A stretch of 63,760 nucleotides of DNA from a bacterium. GTDB lineage: Bacteria; Actinomycetota; Acidimicrobiia; Spongiisociales; JAHEDJ01. The translations under genes and the position numbers were made by a program. Below, piece after piece: positions 52,701 to 60,188 of the stretch (position 1 is its first letter; each line of letters opens with the position of its first letter). The notes under the pieces are model-generated. The model did no database searches, was not told the origin of the DNA, and was given only the letters and a program-made list of their open reading frames with translations. The stretch spans positions 1 through 63,760 of the forward strand of contig JAHEDJ010000008.1 in NCBI GenBank assembly GCA_024641325.1, in the 5' to 3' direction.

Positions 52701-52926
52701 TGGTCCAGTAGCGCGGAACGATGTCTTTGATGACTCCGACGAGTATGTGCCCGTAATGCGGGCTGCCGGTGGCGAACGGCGGCCCGTCGTAGAACGTGAA
52801 GCTCTTGTCCTCGGGCCTCTGCTCGATCGACTTCTCGAACGCATCGATCCGATCCCAGAGCTCCAGGATTCGCGCATCGAGCGCGGGAAGATCTACGTTC
52901 GATGCGACTCGACGAAACCCTTCCAT
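49774..52926 (-). CDS. ileS: Isoleucyl-tRNA synthetase (type 2, eukaryote-like)
   Basis: A 1050-residue class I synthetase. The HIGH motif is PHYGHIL (near 50) and KMSKS is [12 protein letters not shown] (near 597). Blocks such as [19 protein letters not shown] and [46 protein letters not shown] identify the eukaryote-like type, known for insensitivity to mupirocin. The editing domain is present. ORF start 52974 is too early; ATG 52926 gives the normal N-terminus, with GAGGAG upstream. I saw no T-box leader (no AGGGTGG-type element) between it and the divergent DUF167 gene. Confidence 0.95.
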   Translation of the reverse strand: [1050 protein letters not shown]

Positions 52927-53121
52927 CAGGCCTCTGCTCCTCGTGTTTCGGGCCAGCCATCGTAGTGGGAACAAACATACGTCTCGCCGTCATTGCGGTC
53001 GGAGATCGTCGTACTTCATTGTGCCCGGGCCAGGGCGGATCGGCCGGGCAGCCCACTCGAGTGAACCGACTTCGTAACTATGCAATTCGCAATTCGCACT
53101 CCCCGTGCCGAGAATTGATGA

Positions 53122-53439
53122 ATGATCAGCCGGGCAGACATGGAAGCAACTCTGCGAGCCGACGGCCCCGACACCATCATCGACATCTGGGTTATTCCCG
53201 GAGCACGGCGGTCCGAGGTGGTCGGCATCCACGATGGTGCGCTGCGTGTCCGGGTCGCAGCACCGGCCGAAGGTGGCAAGGCAAACAAGGCGGTGCTCGC
53301 CCTGCTCGGGGAGGTCCTCGACGCCCATCCACGCCTCGGACGCGGGTCAACCTCGCGACGCAAACAGATCTGTATAGAGGGACGATCTCCAGAAGCTGTG
53401 GTGGCCCTGCTAGTTGAGCATCTGGCCGCTCGCGGATAG
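53122..53439 (+). CDS. DUF167 (YggU) family protein
   Basis: A 105-residue protein with the DUF167 pattern: IWVIPGARRSEVVGIHDGALRVRVAAPAEGGKANKAVLALLGEVL, which is the family's conserved block. A small alpha/beta fold, function unknown. In other bacteria it lies near yggT and divIVA, as here. The stop (TAG) is 3 bp before an inverted repeat. Confidence 0.85.
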   Translation: MISRADMEATLRADGPDTIIDIWVIPGARRSEVVGIHDGALRVRVAAPAEGGKANKAVLALLGEVLDAHPRLGRGSTSRRKQICIEGRSPEAVVALLVEHLAARG

Positions 53440-53441
53440 CT

Positions 53442-53476
53442 GCACGAACGGAGCGGCCGCCTGTTCGTGCTATGTT
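53442..53476 (+). promoter_or_regulatory. Inverted repeat and -10 box before the DksA/TraR gene
   Basis: GCACGAAC (53442-53449) and GTTCGTGC (53463-53470) form a perfect 8-bp inverted repeat around a 13-bp GC core that contains the palindrome GCGGCCGC. TATGTT (53471-53476) follows directly and could be the -10 of the next gene. The dyad could be an operator in the -35 to -10 spacer or a terminator for the DUF167 gene. Confidence 0.45.
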
Positions 53477-53497
53477 CCTCCCGCCAGGAGGAGGAAT

Positions 53498-53872
53498 ATG
53501 GCTCGTCAACTCGCCTCAGGAACGCTCGGTCGCCTTCGGAAGAAGCTCGAAGAAGAGCGCGATCGTCTGGCGGACCTGCTCGACGAGCACGAGCAGGAAC
53601 GTGAGGAGGCGCGGCTTGCCGAGACCGCCTCCGAGCGGAGCCCGGATCCCATGACCGCGGAAGGCGGTTCGATGGCTTTCGAGTACGAGAAGGAACTCTC
53701 GATCGACCAGAACACCGCAGATCTCCTCGTCAAGGTAGAGCACGCTCTCGCTCGAATCGAGCGTGGTGAATACGGAATCTGCGAGGCATGTGCAAAGCCG
53801 ATTCCTGTTGCTCGCCTGGAGGCGCTTCCCTACGTCACCCTCTGCGTTGACTGTGCCAGAGACAGACGCTGA
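53498..53872 (+). CDS. DksA/TraR-type C4 zinc-finger protein
   Basis: A 124-residue protein. Residues 8-45 form a coiled coil (RKKLEEERDRLADLLDEHEQEREEARLAE). The zinc finger is CEACAKPIPVARLEALPYVTLCVDC (DksA/TraR signature). TraR/DksA proteins act in the RNA polymerase secondary channel, but the actinobacterial ones next to lspA are poorly studied. AGGAGGAGG right upstream of the ATG gives a very strong start. The earlier in-frame start at 53414 lies inside the promoter region. It overlaps lspA by 20 bp. Confidence 0.88.
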   Translation: MARQLASGTLGRLRKKLEEERDRLADLLDEHEQEREEARLAETASERSPDPMTAEGGSMAFEYEKELSIDQNTADLLVKVEHALARIERGEYGICEACAKPIPVARLEALPYVTLCVDCARDRR

Positions 53873-54341
53873 ATCCAGTCCCCAGTCCCGGCGAGCATTT
53901 GTCCTCGGTGGAGCGACCGCGGCGATCGTCATCGTGGTCGATCGCATCACCAAAGTCTGGGCGCTCAACGCCCTAGCCGACGGCGACATTGTCCCGATCG
54001 AGGGCATCCTCAGCTTTGATCTGGCGTTCAACACCGGCGCCGCCTACGGATTGCTGAAAGGCGGCGGAAGCTTCATAGCTGTGGGAGCAATCGTGGCGAC
54101 GGGATTGATCATCTACGCCCTGCGGTCCGTTGAGGGCCGTTTCGAGGCGATCACACTCGGTGCGATCATGGGCGGCGCGCTCGGTAACCTGATCGACCGC
54201 ATCGCACGCGGACCGGGCTTGTTCGATGGCGCGGTAGTCGACTGGATTGAGACGCCCTTATGGCCGAATTTCAATATCGCAGACAGCGCCATAGTGGTGG
54301 GAGCGGTTCTGCTCGTTCTGGCGGCGTTCCGGCGCGGCTGA
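53853..54341 (+). CDS. lspA: Lipoprotein signal peptidase
   Basis: A 162-residue aspartic protease with four transmembrane helices that cuts prolipoproteins. FVLGGATAAIVIVVDRITKVWA begins helix 1, NTGAAYGLL is conserved, and the catalytic Asp residues are in GGALGNLIDRIARG and NFNIADSAIVVG. The start is GTG (53853) inside the end of the previous gene; there is no better ATG, because the upstream frame part is the shadow of the zinc-finger gene. It overlaps the rluD frame. Confidence 0.93.
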   Translation: MPETDAESSPQSRRAFVLGGATAAIVIVVDRITKVWALNALADGDIVPIEGILSFDLAFNTGAAYGLLKGGGSFIAVGAIVATGLIIYALRSVEGRFEAITLGAIMGGALGNLIDRIARGPGLFDGAVVDWIETPLWPNFNIADSAIVVGAVLLVLAAFRRG

Positions 54342-55261
54342 CTCAAGCGGTACCTGCCGACCTGGCGGGAGAACGCGCCGACAAGATCATTGCCGTGCTG
54401 GCCGGCATCAGCCGGGCGGCGGCTTCTGAACTAATTGAAGGCGGTCGAGTAGAGGCGGAAGGGAAGCCCGTCTCTCGCCGGGAGCGTCTAGCCGCCGGGG
54501 TCATCTTGAGTTTTCCCGAACCGTCTTCGCCTGTCGGACTCCAGCCGGATGAATCCGTGCCGTTCACGGTCTCATATGAGGACGAGTGGATTGCCATTGT
54601 CGACAAGCCGGCCGGAGTGGTCGTACACCCGGGCGCCGGAAGAGACACCGGTACGCTGGCGGCAGGAGTTCTTGCTCGCTGGCCCGAGGTTCGAGGAGTC
54701 GGTGAAACAGATCGCTGGGGAGTCGTCCACCGCCTCGATCGAGAGACATCGGGTCTGCTGCTGATCGCCAAGGAAGTCCCGGTGCTCGACGACCTGCAGG
54801 CGGCGATCGCCTCCAGGGAGGTGTCACGCCGGTATTACGCGCTCGTGCACGGGCGGCTCAGCATGACGACCGGGACGATCGATGCTCCGATCGGTCGAGA
54901 TCCTTCCCGCGCAACGCGAATGGCGGTGGTGGTAGAAGGAAGACCTGCACGCACCCACTACACCCTCAAATCGGCTTGGGGCGACCGTGTGTCGCTCCTT
55001 GACATCTCGCTCGAGACCGGACGCACACATCAGATACGGGTTCATCTTGCCTCGATAGGCCATCCGGTTTTCGACGACCGTGCCTACGGCAAAGGTGGGG
55101 CGAAGTCTGGAGCCGGCAGGTTGTGGTTGCACGCCCATCATCTCGAGTTGGATCATCCCGTTACCGGGGCCCGTGTGATCGTGGACTCGCCCCTTCCGCC
55201 GGAGTTATCCCGGTCACTTGAGGCGCTCGGTGAGCCGGACTTCGGGCCTGATGATGGTTGA
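54260..55261 (+). CDS. rluD: 23S rRNA pseudouridine synthase (RluD family)
   Basis: A pseudouridine synthase of up to 333 residues. The S4 domain (ADKIIAVLAGISRAAASELIEGGRVEAEGKPVSRRERL) precedes the catalytic domain with the Asp motif WGVVHRLDRETSGLLL. RTHQIRVHLASIGHPVFDDRAYG is also conserved. The only ATG/GTG/TTG start in frame is 54260, giving an 82-bp overlap with lspA and 27 odd residues. The family N-terminus begins at about the CTG at 54338, which overlaps the lspA stop (CTGA); that non-canonical start deserves a check. Confidence 0.88.
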   Translation: MAEFQYRRQRHSGGSGSARSGGVPARLTQAVPADLAGERADKIIAVLAGISRAAASELIEGGRVEAEGKPVSRRERLAAGVILSFPEPSSPVGLQPDESVPFTVSYEDEWIAIVDKPAGVVVHPGAGRDTGTLAAGVLARWPEVRGVGETDRWGVVHRLDRETSGLLLIAKEVPVLDDLQAAIASREVSRRYYALVHGRLSMTTGTIDAPIGRDPSRATRMAVVVEGRPARTHYTLKSAWGDRVSLLDISLETGRTHQIRVHLASIGHPVFDDRAYGKGGAKSGAGRLWLHAHHLELDHPVTGARVIVDSPLPPELSRSLEALGEPDFGPDDG

Positions 55262-56087
55262 CCGGGGCGAGCTTCAGGCTCTCCGGCACTCGACACTCAC
55301 CTCGGCCTTCTCGCCGGAGGGTGTCCCGGAAAAGGTGGCGGCTGCCGGAGTGCTGGCTGCCTGTCCGCTCGAATCTCAGAGTCGCGAAGACTTCTTGCGA
55401 TGGGGAGCTGCGCCTTCGACCACGACCGCTGCCGCGGTCTTCGGTGCACTCGCCCGAAGCGCATACGCCGGCGCCATGGAACCCGACTTGGTAGGGCCGG
55501 TGGCAGCCGAATACGGCAACCGGGGTGTGGCAGGCGCCGTCGGCATCGGCGCAGCAGCCAGGATGTTCGACGGACTGCGGAGTTCTGCTCCGCAACGTTC
55601 GTGCAGGCCAATGGAGAAGCCGAAGCAGAACGACGAGACGCGACCGACACTCATCCGCATTCGCAAGGCTTTCGACACGGTGCCGCCGCCATGGGGTGTG
55701 ATGTCCTGGCAGCCGCGGACCCTCAGTCGCTGGTGGGACCTCCACGAGTCGGTCCTGGCACCGGGACTGCTCACCGGCGACGAGAAGCGGTTGGTCATGA
55801 TCGCGGTGGGTGATGTGCTGGGACTAGCCGGGCTCGCCAAAGCGTACGCCTCTCTTCTGGCGGGTTGGGCCGAATCCGAGATCGAGCAGGTGCTATCGGC
55901 CGAGAGCAGGCGAATCCGGCGAGGTGTCAGATCGGCGTTGGTTTCGGTCGGTGCTTATGCCACGGGTGCGCTCGAGTCCGAGCGTTTCGAGTTGGCTGCG
56001 GCTGCGATGCCACGGGAACGAGCTGCCGAGTTCCGCGATCTCGTGGACGTTGCCGTGGGTTTGGCGGCTTTCGGTCCGTTCAGTTGA
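55251..56087 (+). CDS. Protein of unknown function (possible AhpD-like fold)
   Basis: A 278-residue, mostly helical protein. The C-terminal half (RKAFDTVPPPWGVMSWQPRTLSRWWDLHESVLAPGLLTGDEKRLVMIAVGDVLGLAGLAKAYASLLAGW) loosely resembles carboxymuconolactone decarboxylase/AhpD proteins but lacks their CxxC. The N-terminal half shares no known motif. The ATG pair at 55251/55254 overlaps the rluD stop by about 10 bp, so it is cotranscribed with rluD. It ends 8 bp into the stop region of the convergent phosphofructokinase gene. Confidence 0.6.
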   Translation: MMVDRGELQALRHSTLTSAFSPEGVPEKVAAAGVLAACPLESQSREDFLRWGAAPSTTTAAAVFGALARSAYAGAMEPDLVGPVAAEYGNRGVAGAVGIGAAARMFDGLRSSAPQRSCRPMEKPKQNDETRPTLIRIRKAFDTVPPPWGVMSWQPRTLSRWWDLHESVLAPGLLTGDEKRLVMIAVGDVLGLAGLAKAYASLLAGWAESEIEQVLSAESRRIRRGVRSALVSVGAYATGALESERFELAAAAMPRERAAEFRDLVDVAVGLAAFGPFS

Positions 56088-57108
56088 AGAACGTGGCTGC
56101 CAGGCCGTAAAGGTCCTCGTCGACTCCTCTGATGGACTGGCAGGCGTCGGTCAACGGAACCGAGACCATCTTGTCGCTCTGCACGGCCACCATGACCTGG
56201 CTGTGGCCGGCGAGAGCCAGGTCGACCGCGGCTGCCCCGAACCGCGTACCGAGCACCCGGTCGAAAGCTGTGGGAGTTCCGCCCCGCTGCAAGTGGCCGA
56301 GCACCGTGACGCGTGTCTCGAAACCGGTCCTGGATTCCAGTTCGGGCGCTATCTGATAGGCAACTCCACCGAGCCGCTCGAATCCAAAAGCGTCGATGGG
56401 ATGGTCGACCGGCATGCCGGCTGGAGGTGCGACGCCTTCGGCTACCACGACCACCGAGTAGGTCCGGCCCTGCCGGTGGCGCCGCTTGAGAACCGCGGCG
56501 ATGTCATCCAGGTCGTACGCTACCTCCGGAATGAGCAACCCATCGGCGCCACCGGCTATTGCCGCATATGTGGCTATCCATCCCTTGGTTCTGCCCATCA
56601 CCTCGACGAGCATGATCCGGTTGTGGGATTCCGCAGTTGTGGCGATCCGGTCCACCGCCTCGGTGGCGATGCTGAGGGCGGTATCGAAGCCGAATGTGTA
56701 GTCCGTAGCTGCGATGTCGTTGTCGATCGTCTTCGGGACGCCGACAACCGAGAGACCTTCTTCAGACAGCTTCAATGCCGTGCGAAGTGTGCCATCGCCG
56801 CCTATCACGATGAGGGATTCGATGCCGTTGCGTTCGATGGTGCGGCGAACGCTCTCGTATCCGTCGCCGTGCACATACGGATCCATCCGGGAGGTGCCGA
56901 GGATCGTCCCGCCGCGCGACAGGATGCCGCGCACGTCGTCTCGATCGAGGGGCCGGGTGCGGCCGTTCATCAAACCTTCCCAACCGTTTTGAACTCCTAC
57001 GACTTCTGCGTCGTGGTGCTCGGTCGCCCGGCCGACGACTGCACGGATCACCGCGTTCAAGCCGGGACAGTCTCCTCCAGCGGTCAGGACGCCGATGACC
57101 CCGCTCAT
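56080..57108 (-). CDS. pfkA: 6-phosphofructokinase, ATP-type signature
   Basis: A 342-residue phosphofructokinase. GVLTAGGDCPGLNAVIRAVV is the nucleotide loop. GGDGT (Gly after GGD) is the position that separates ATP enzymes (Gly) from pyrophosphate enzymes (Asp). PKTIDND carries a Lys where E. coli ATP enzyme has Gly, a mixed type known from actinobacteria that uses ATP. EVMGRTKGWIATYAAIAGGAD and RVTVLGHLQRGGTPTAFDR follow. Last gene of a three-gene operon; its ATG shares a base with the previous stop. Confidence 0.9.
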   Translation of the reverse strand: MSGVIGVLTAGGDCPGLNAVIRAVVGRATEHHDAEVVGVQNGWEGLMNGRTRPLDRDDVRGILSRGGTILGTSRMDPYVHGDGYESVRRTIERNGIESLIVIGGDGTLRTALKLSEEGLSVVGVPKTIDNDIAATDYTFGFDTALSIATEAVDRIATTAESHNRIMLVEVMGRTKGWIATYAAIAGGADGLLIPEVAYDLDDIAAVLKRRHRQGRTYSVVVVAEGVAPPAGMPVDHPIDAFGFERLGGVAYQIAPELESRTGFETRVTVLGHLQRGGTPTAFDRVLGTRFGAAAVDLALAGHSQVMVAVQSDKMVSVPLTDACQSIRGVDEDLYGLAATFFN

Positions 57109-58256
57109 CAGTACAGGAACATCGGCTTGCCGCTCACGTGGCGCACCTTCGGCCGGTACTCGTGGCGATCGTATAGTTCGTCGACGTCGACCCGCTTGAC
57201 ACCTTCGGCGGTGACCGAGATGGGAACGCTGGTGTAGGTCCCGCCTCGCAGCGACACCATACGGCCGGTTGCGCCTTCCATTGCGAGGTCGGCTGCCATG
57301 ACGGCGTAGTTGATGGCCACCATCAAATCGAGGGAATCAGGACTACCCGACCGCATCAGGTAGCCGAGTCGTTGCTCGATGATCGAGATCCCGGTGCGCT
57401 CCTTGATGAGCCGGGCGGTCAGTTCGCCGATACCACCGAGCTTGCGATGGCCGTACGCGTCGGCCTCGCCGGTCTCGACGATGTCACCGCCGATCAGTTG
57501 CGCACCCTCGGAGATCGTGAGGATGGCGTATTTGCTCGGGTTCTTGGCGCGGTCCTCGACCAGATAGGCGGCCAGACGGTCGATGTCGAATGGGACCTCG
57601 GAGATGAGGGCGCGGTCCACGCCGGACAGGTAGGCCGTAACCAGGGAGGTCTCACCGCTGTTGCGGCCGAACAACTCGACGACCGCGATGCGCTCATGTG
57701 AGCCGGTGGCCGTGCGCAGATTCGTGATGAACTGAACGCCGCGGGTAATTGCGGTCGAGAAGCCGATGCAGTACTCGGTGCCGTGAACATCGTTGTCCAT
57801 CGTCTTCGGAATGGCGATTACAGGAAACCCCTCTTCGTGGAGGCGCTGGCCGAAGGAAAGCGTGTCGTCTCCACCGATAGGTATCAGCACGTCGAGTTGC
57901 TGATCTTCGAGCACGCGCAACGTGTGGGGCGTCATGTCATGCGGGCCGTCTCCGTCGATGCTCTCCACCAGGAAATCGGGCACATCCTTAGTTTGAACTC
58001 GCTGAGGATTCGTCCGGGACGTGTGCAGCATGGTCCCGCCGGTCCGGTCGATCGTCCGCACAACTTCTGGCGTCAGGTTGACGAAATGCCGGGAAGCGGA
58101 GTCGGGGTCCTCGGGATTGTGTCCCAGAACACCCGCCCATCCGCGCCGGATGCCGACGACCTCGTGGCCCTGGTCTGCAACGCGGTTCACTACCGCCTTG
58201 ATGCAAGGATTGAGGCCGGGTACGTCACCGCCGCCGGTAAGGATTCCGATTCGCAT
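57108..58256 (-). CDS. 6-phosphofructokinase, pyrophosphate-type signature
   Basis: A 382-residue paralogue. [20 protein letters not shown] is the N-terminal loop. Here the donor-site motif is GGDDT and PKTMDND, the Asp plus Lys combination of pyrophosphate-dependent enzymes, which work reversibly. [33 protein letters not shown] and [15 protein letters not shown] are conserved. It lies between the aldolase-like gene (12 bp upstream) and pfkA (1-bp overlap). Donor specificity is inferred from two residues only. Confidence 0.9.
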   Translation of the reverse strand: MRIGILTGGGDVPGLNPCIKAVVNRVADQGHEVVGIRRGWAGVLGHNPEDPDSASRHFVNLTPEVVRTIDRTGGTMLHTSRTNPQRVQTKDVPDFLVESIDGDGPHDMTPHTLRVLEDQQLDVLIPIGGDDTLSFGQRLHEEGFPVIAIPKTMDNDVHGTEYCIGFSTAITRGVQFITNLRTATGSHERIAVVELFGRNSGETSLVTAYLSGVDRALISEVPFDIDRLAAYLVEDRAKNPSKYAILTISEGAQLIGGDIVETGEADAYGHRKLGGIGELTARLIKERTGISIIEQRLGYLMRSGSPDSLDLMVAINYAVMAADLAMEGATGRMVSLRGGTYTSVPISVTAEGVKRVDVDELYDRHEYRPKVRHVSGKPMFLY

Positions 58257-58268
58257 AAGGCCCTCCCG

Positions 58269-59162
58269 TCAACTGCCTTGGTAGACGTCGATGAAGCGCC
58301 GGTAGTTGCCGGCGATCGAGGCGACTGCCTCGGCACGGCTCAGGTTCCCGTCTTTGAAGCCTTCCACTCCCGCCCACCAGATCGATCGGCCGATGGCGAA
58401 CCCTGCGTATCCGGGGACACCCGAACCCATCCGGAGCCAGTGGTCGACCTTCGCGTCGTCGGCTCCGCGTCCCAGGACGACCGCGATCACGTCATCGCGT
58501 CCGTCCGATCTAACGAGTCGCGACAGGAGCTCACAGCTGCGACGTCGATCGAGGCCCTCGATCTTCCAGATATCCGGCTCGACGCCGGCATCGAGGATTT
58601 GCCGGATCGACTGAAGGGTGAGATACGGGCGAATCTCGCTGTCGTAGTCCGCTCCCGACTCAACGAGGGAGAGTTGCTGCTCGGTCGCAGGTACGAGAAG
58701 TTCGAAGAGGTAGGTTCTGCCATTGTCGCGAAGCCAGTCTCCGAGACGCTTGAGCTTCTCGCCCTGGACGCGATTGTCTTCCGGATCATCATCAGGGTTC
58801 CAGCGCACGAGCACCTTTGCGAAATCGGCGTCGAACTCTGTGATGTGATCGCCGAATTCGTCCCCATACTCGAAGTCGAAGAGGGGTTGTCCGGATTTCT
58901 CAACCGGCATCGCCAGCCTTATCCCGCGTGCTTTGGCATCGCGTGCCACGTCGGCACCCATCTCTTCATCAACGAGAACGCCGACCAGCTCCGATGACAG
59001 GCCGTCGTCGACTGCCTTGAGAGCGCCTTCGTAGACGAGACGCTTGGCATCTTGCAGGGCGGCGGCTTCATCCGCCGTTTCGTCGCGGTCTGTGATTCCG
59101 AACATCTTCGACTTGAAGCTGCCCCGGTGGTCGAAGGCGAGGATGAAGAGCTCGTCACGCAT
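58269..59162 (-). CDS. DUF2090 aldolase-like TIM-barrel protein
   Basis: A 297-residue protein of the DUF2090/COG3892 type, related to the C-terminal part of IolC and to class I tagatose/DKGP aldolases. It starts ELFILAFDHRGSFKSKMFGI, typical of the family. VLVDEEMGADVARDAKARGIRLAMPVEKSG, VLVRWNPDDDPEDN and PDIWKIEGL follow, and a Schiff-base Lys may be the one in IWKIEG. First gene of the operon with two phosphofructokinases, so it may act as an aldolase on a sugar phosphate. AAGGGAGA precedes the ATG. Function is inference. Confidence 0.75.
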   Translation of the reverse strand: MRDELFILAFDHRGSFKSKMFGITDRDETADEAAALQDAKRLVYEGALKAVDDGLSSELVGVLVDEEMGADVARDAKARGIRLAMPVEKSGQPLFDFEYGDEFGDHITEFDADFAKVLVRWNPDDDPEDNRVQGEKLKRLGDWLRDNGRTYLFELLVPATEQQLSLVESGADYDSEIRPYLTLQSIRQILDAGVEPDIWKIEGLDRRRSCELLSRLVRSDGRDDVIAVVLGRGADDAKVDHWLRMGSGVPGYAGFAIGRSIWWAGVEGFKDGNLSRAEAVASIAGNYRRFIDVYQGS

Positions 59163-59249
59163 TTTGGGTTCTCCCTTGAGTGTTTGGAATCAGCTTTCAA
59201 TCGTAGCCGCGTGAGCTCCGATCGAGATCACGGATGTTTCGTGTTCGAT

Positions 59250-59255
59250 TACCGT
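59250..59255 (+). promoter_or_regulatory. -10-like TACCGT before the rhomboid gene
   Basis: TACCGT ends 8 nt before the rhomboid ATG with no Shine-Dalgarno sequence between. Same spacing pattern as the other leaderless candidates. Confidence 0.35.
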
Positions 59256-59263
59256 GGTCGGTC

Positions 59264-60091
59264 ATGGAAACCGGAACCGTCTGCTACCGACATCCCGATC
59301 GCGAAACACTGCTGGGTTGTGCCTCATGTGGGCGACCGATATGCCCCGAGTGTGCCTTCGACACGCCGGTAGGTCAGAAGTGCTTCGAATGCGCACGACC
59401 GGCCAACAAGCAGGTGACGGCACGCCAACTCATGAACCGTCCGACCCCCGTCGCTTTCGGTTTGATCGGGGTCGCCGTGCTGCTGTTCGTAGCGCCGCGC
59501 CTGATTCCCGGATTAGCGGATGCGACGGTCCCGTGGGCCCGGGATCTGATCGAGCAATATGCCGCGCAGGCGAACTGGCTGGTTGCAGACGGCGAGTGGT
59601 GGCGGATCCTCAGCGCGGCCTTCCTGCACGGAAGCTCGACCCATCTCTTGTTCAACATGTGGGCTTTGTACGTCTTCGGACCGGAACTCGAACGCCAGCT
59701 CGGCTCGGCAGCCTTCGCGGTCTTGTATTTGTCGACTGCCGCAGCCGGGGGAGCGGCGGCCTTCTTCCTCAGTGATGAAATCACTCTGCTCGTTGGCGCT
59801 TCCGGTGCCATTTTCGGGCTATTCGGCGTATGGCTGGTCGGGTCGTGGCGGGTTCGACACACACGAGCCGGTGCTGCTCTGTACAGGCAGCTGCTCGTGC
59901 TGCTCGGTATAAATGCAGTGTTCTCGTTTGCGGTACCCCGAATCTCCTGGCAGGGGCATCTAGGGGGTTTTCTGGCGGGACTCGTTATCGGATACCTGTG
60001 GGGATTGGTACCGCAGAAAACCGCTTCGAGTCGTGCCGGCATAGCTGCAGGTGTCGGGCTGGTCTCTCTGCTCGCCGTCATTCTGGCGTGA
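59264..60091 (+). CDS. Rhomboid-family intramembrane serine protease with zinc-finger N-terminus
   Basis: A 275-residue protease. A B-box-like zinc finger at the N-terminus (CYRHPDRETLLGCASCGRPICPECAFDTPVGQKCFECA) is common in actinobacterial rhomboids. Six helices follow. The catalytic Ser is in VGASGAIFGLFG, the catalytic His in WQGHLGGFLAGLVIGY, and HGSSTHLLFNMWALYVFG is the conserved helix 2 block. A TACCGT box 8 nt before the ATG suggests a leaderless start; an earlier ATG at 59234 would precede that box. Confidence 0.88.
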   Translation: METGTVCYRHPDRETLLGCASCGRPICPECAFDTPVGQKCFECARPANKQVTARQLMNRPTPVAFGLIGVAVLLFVAPRLIPGLADATVPWARDLIEQYAAQANWLVADGEWWRILSAAFLHGSSTHLLFNMWALYVFGPELERQLGSAAFAVLYLSTAAAGGAAAFFLSDEITLLVGASGAIFGLFGVWLVGSWRVRHTRAGAALYRQLLVLLGINAVFSFAVPRISWQGHLGGFLAGLVIGYLWGLVPQKTASSRAGIAAGVGLVSLLAVILA

Positions 60092-60153
60092 CCGGCGACT
60101 GCGAATACAAGTCGACCCGGTGATGAGGCGATCGGGAGAGCGGCCGGCACTGC

Positions 60154-60159
60154 TACAGT
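60154..60159 (+). promoter_or_regulatory. -10-like TACAGT before dnaE
   Basis: TACAGT followed by CG lies 29 nt before the dnaE ATG, same string as at fabD. A GATAAT string follows at 60160-60165 and is an alternative -10. Confidence 0.4.
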
Positions 60160-60188
60160 CGATAATCCCACTGATGTAGTTCGGATCC

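Noticed and set aside
52927-53121. T-box riboswitch upstream of ileS
   Set aside because: I looked for the AGGGTGG-type T-box sequence and a specifier stem on the minus strand and found none.
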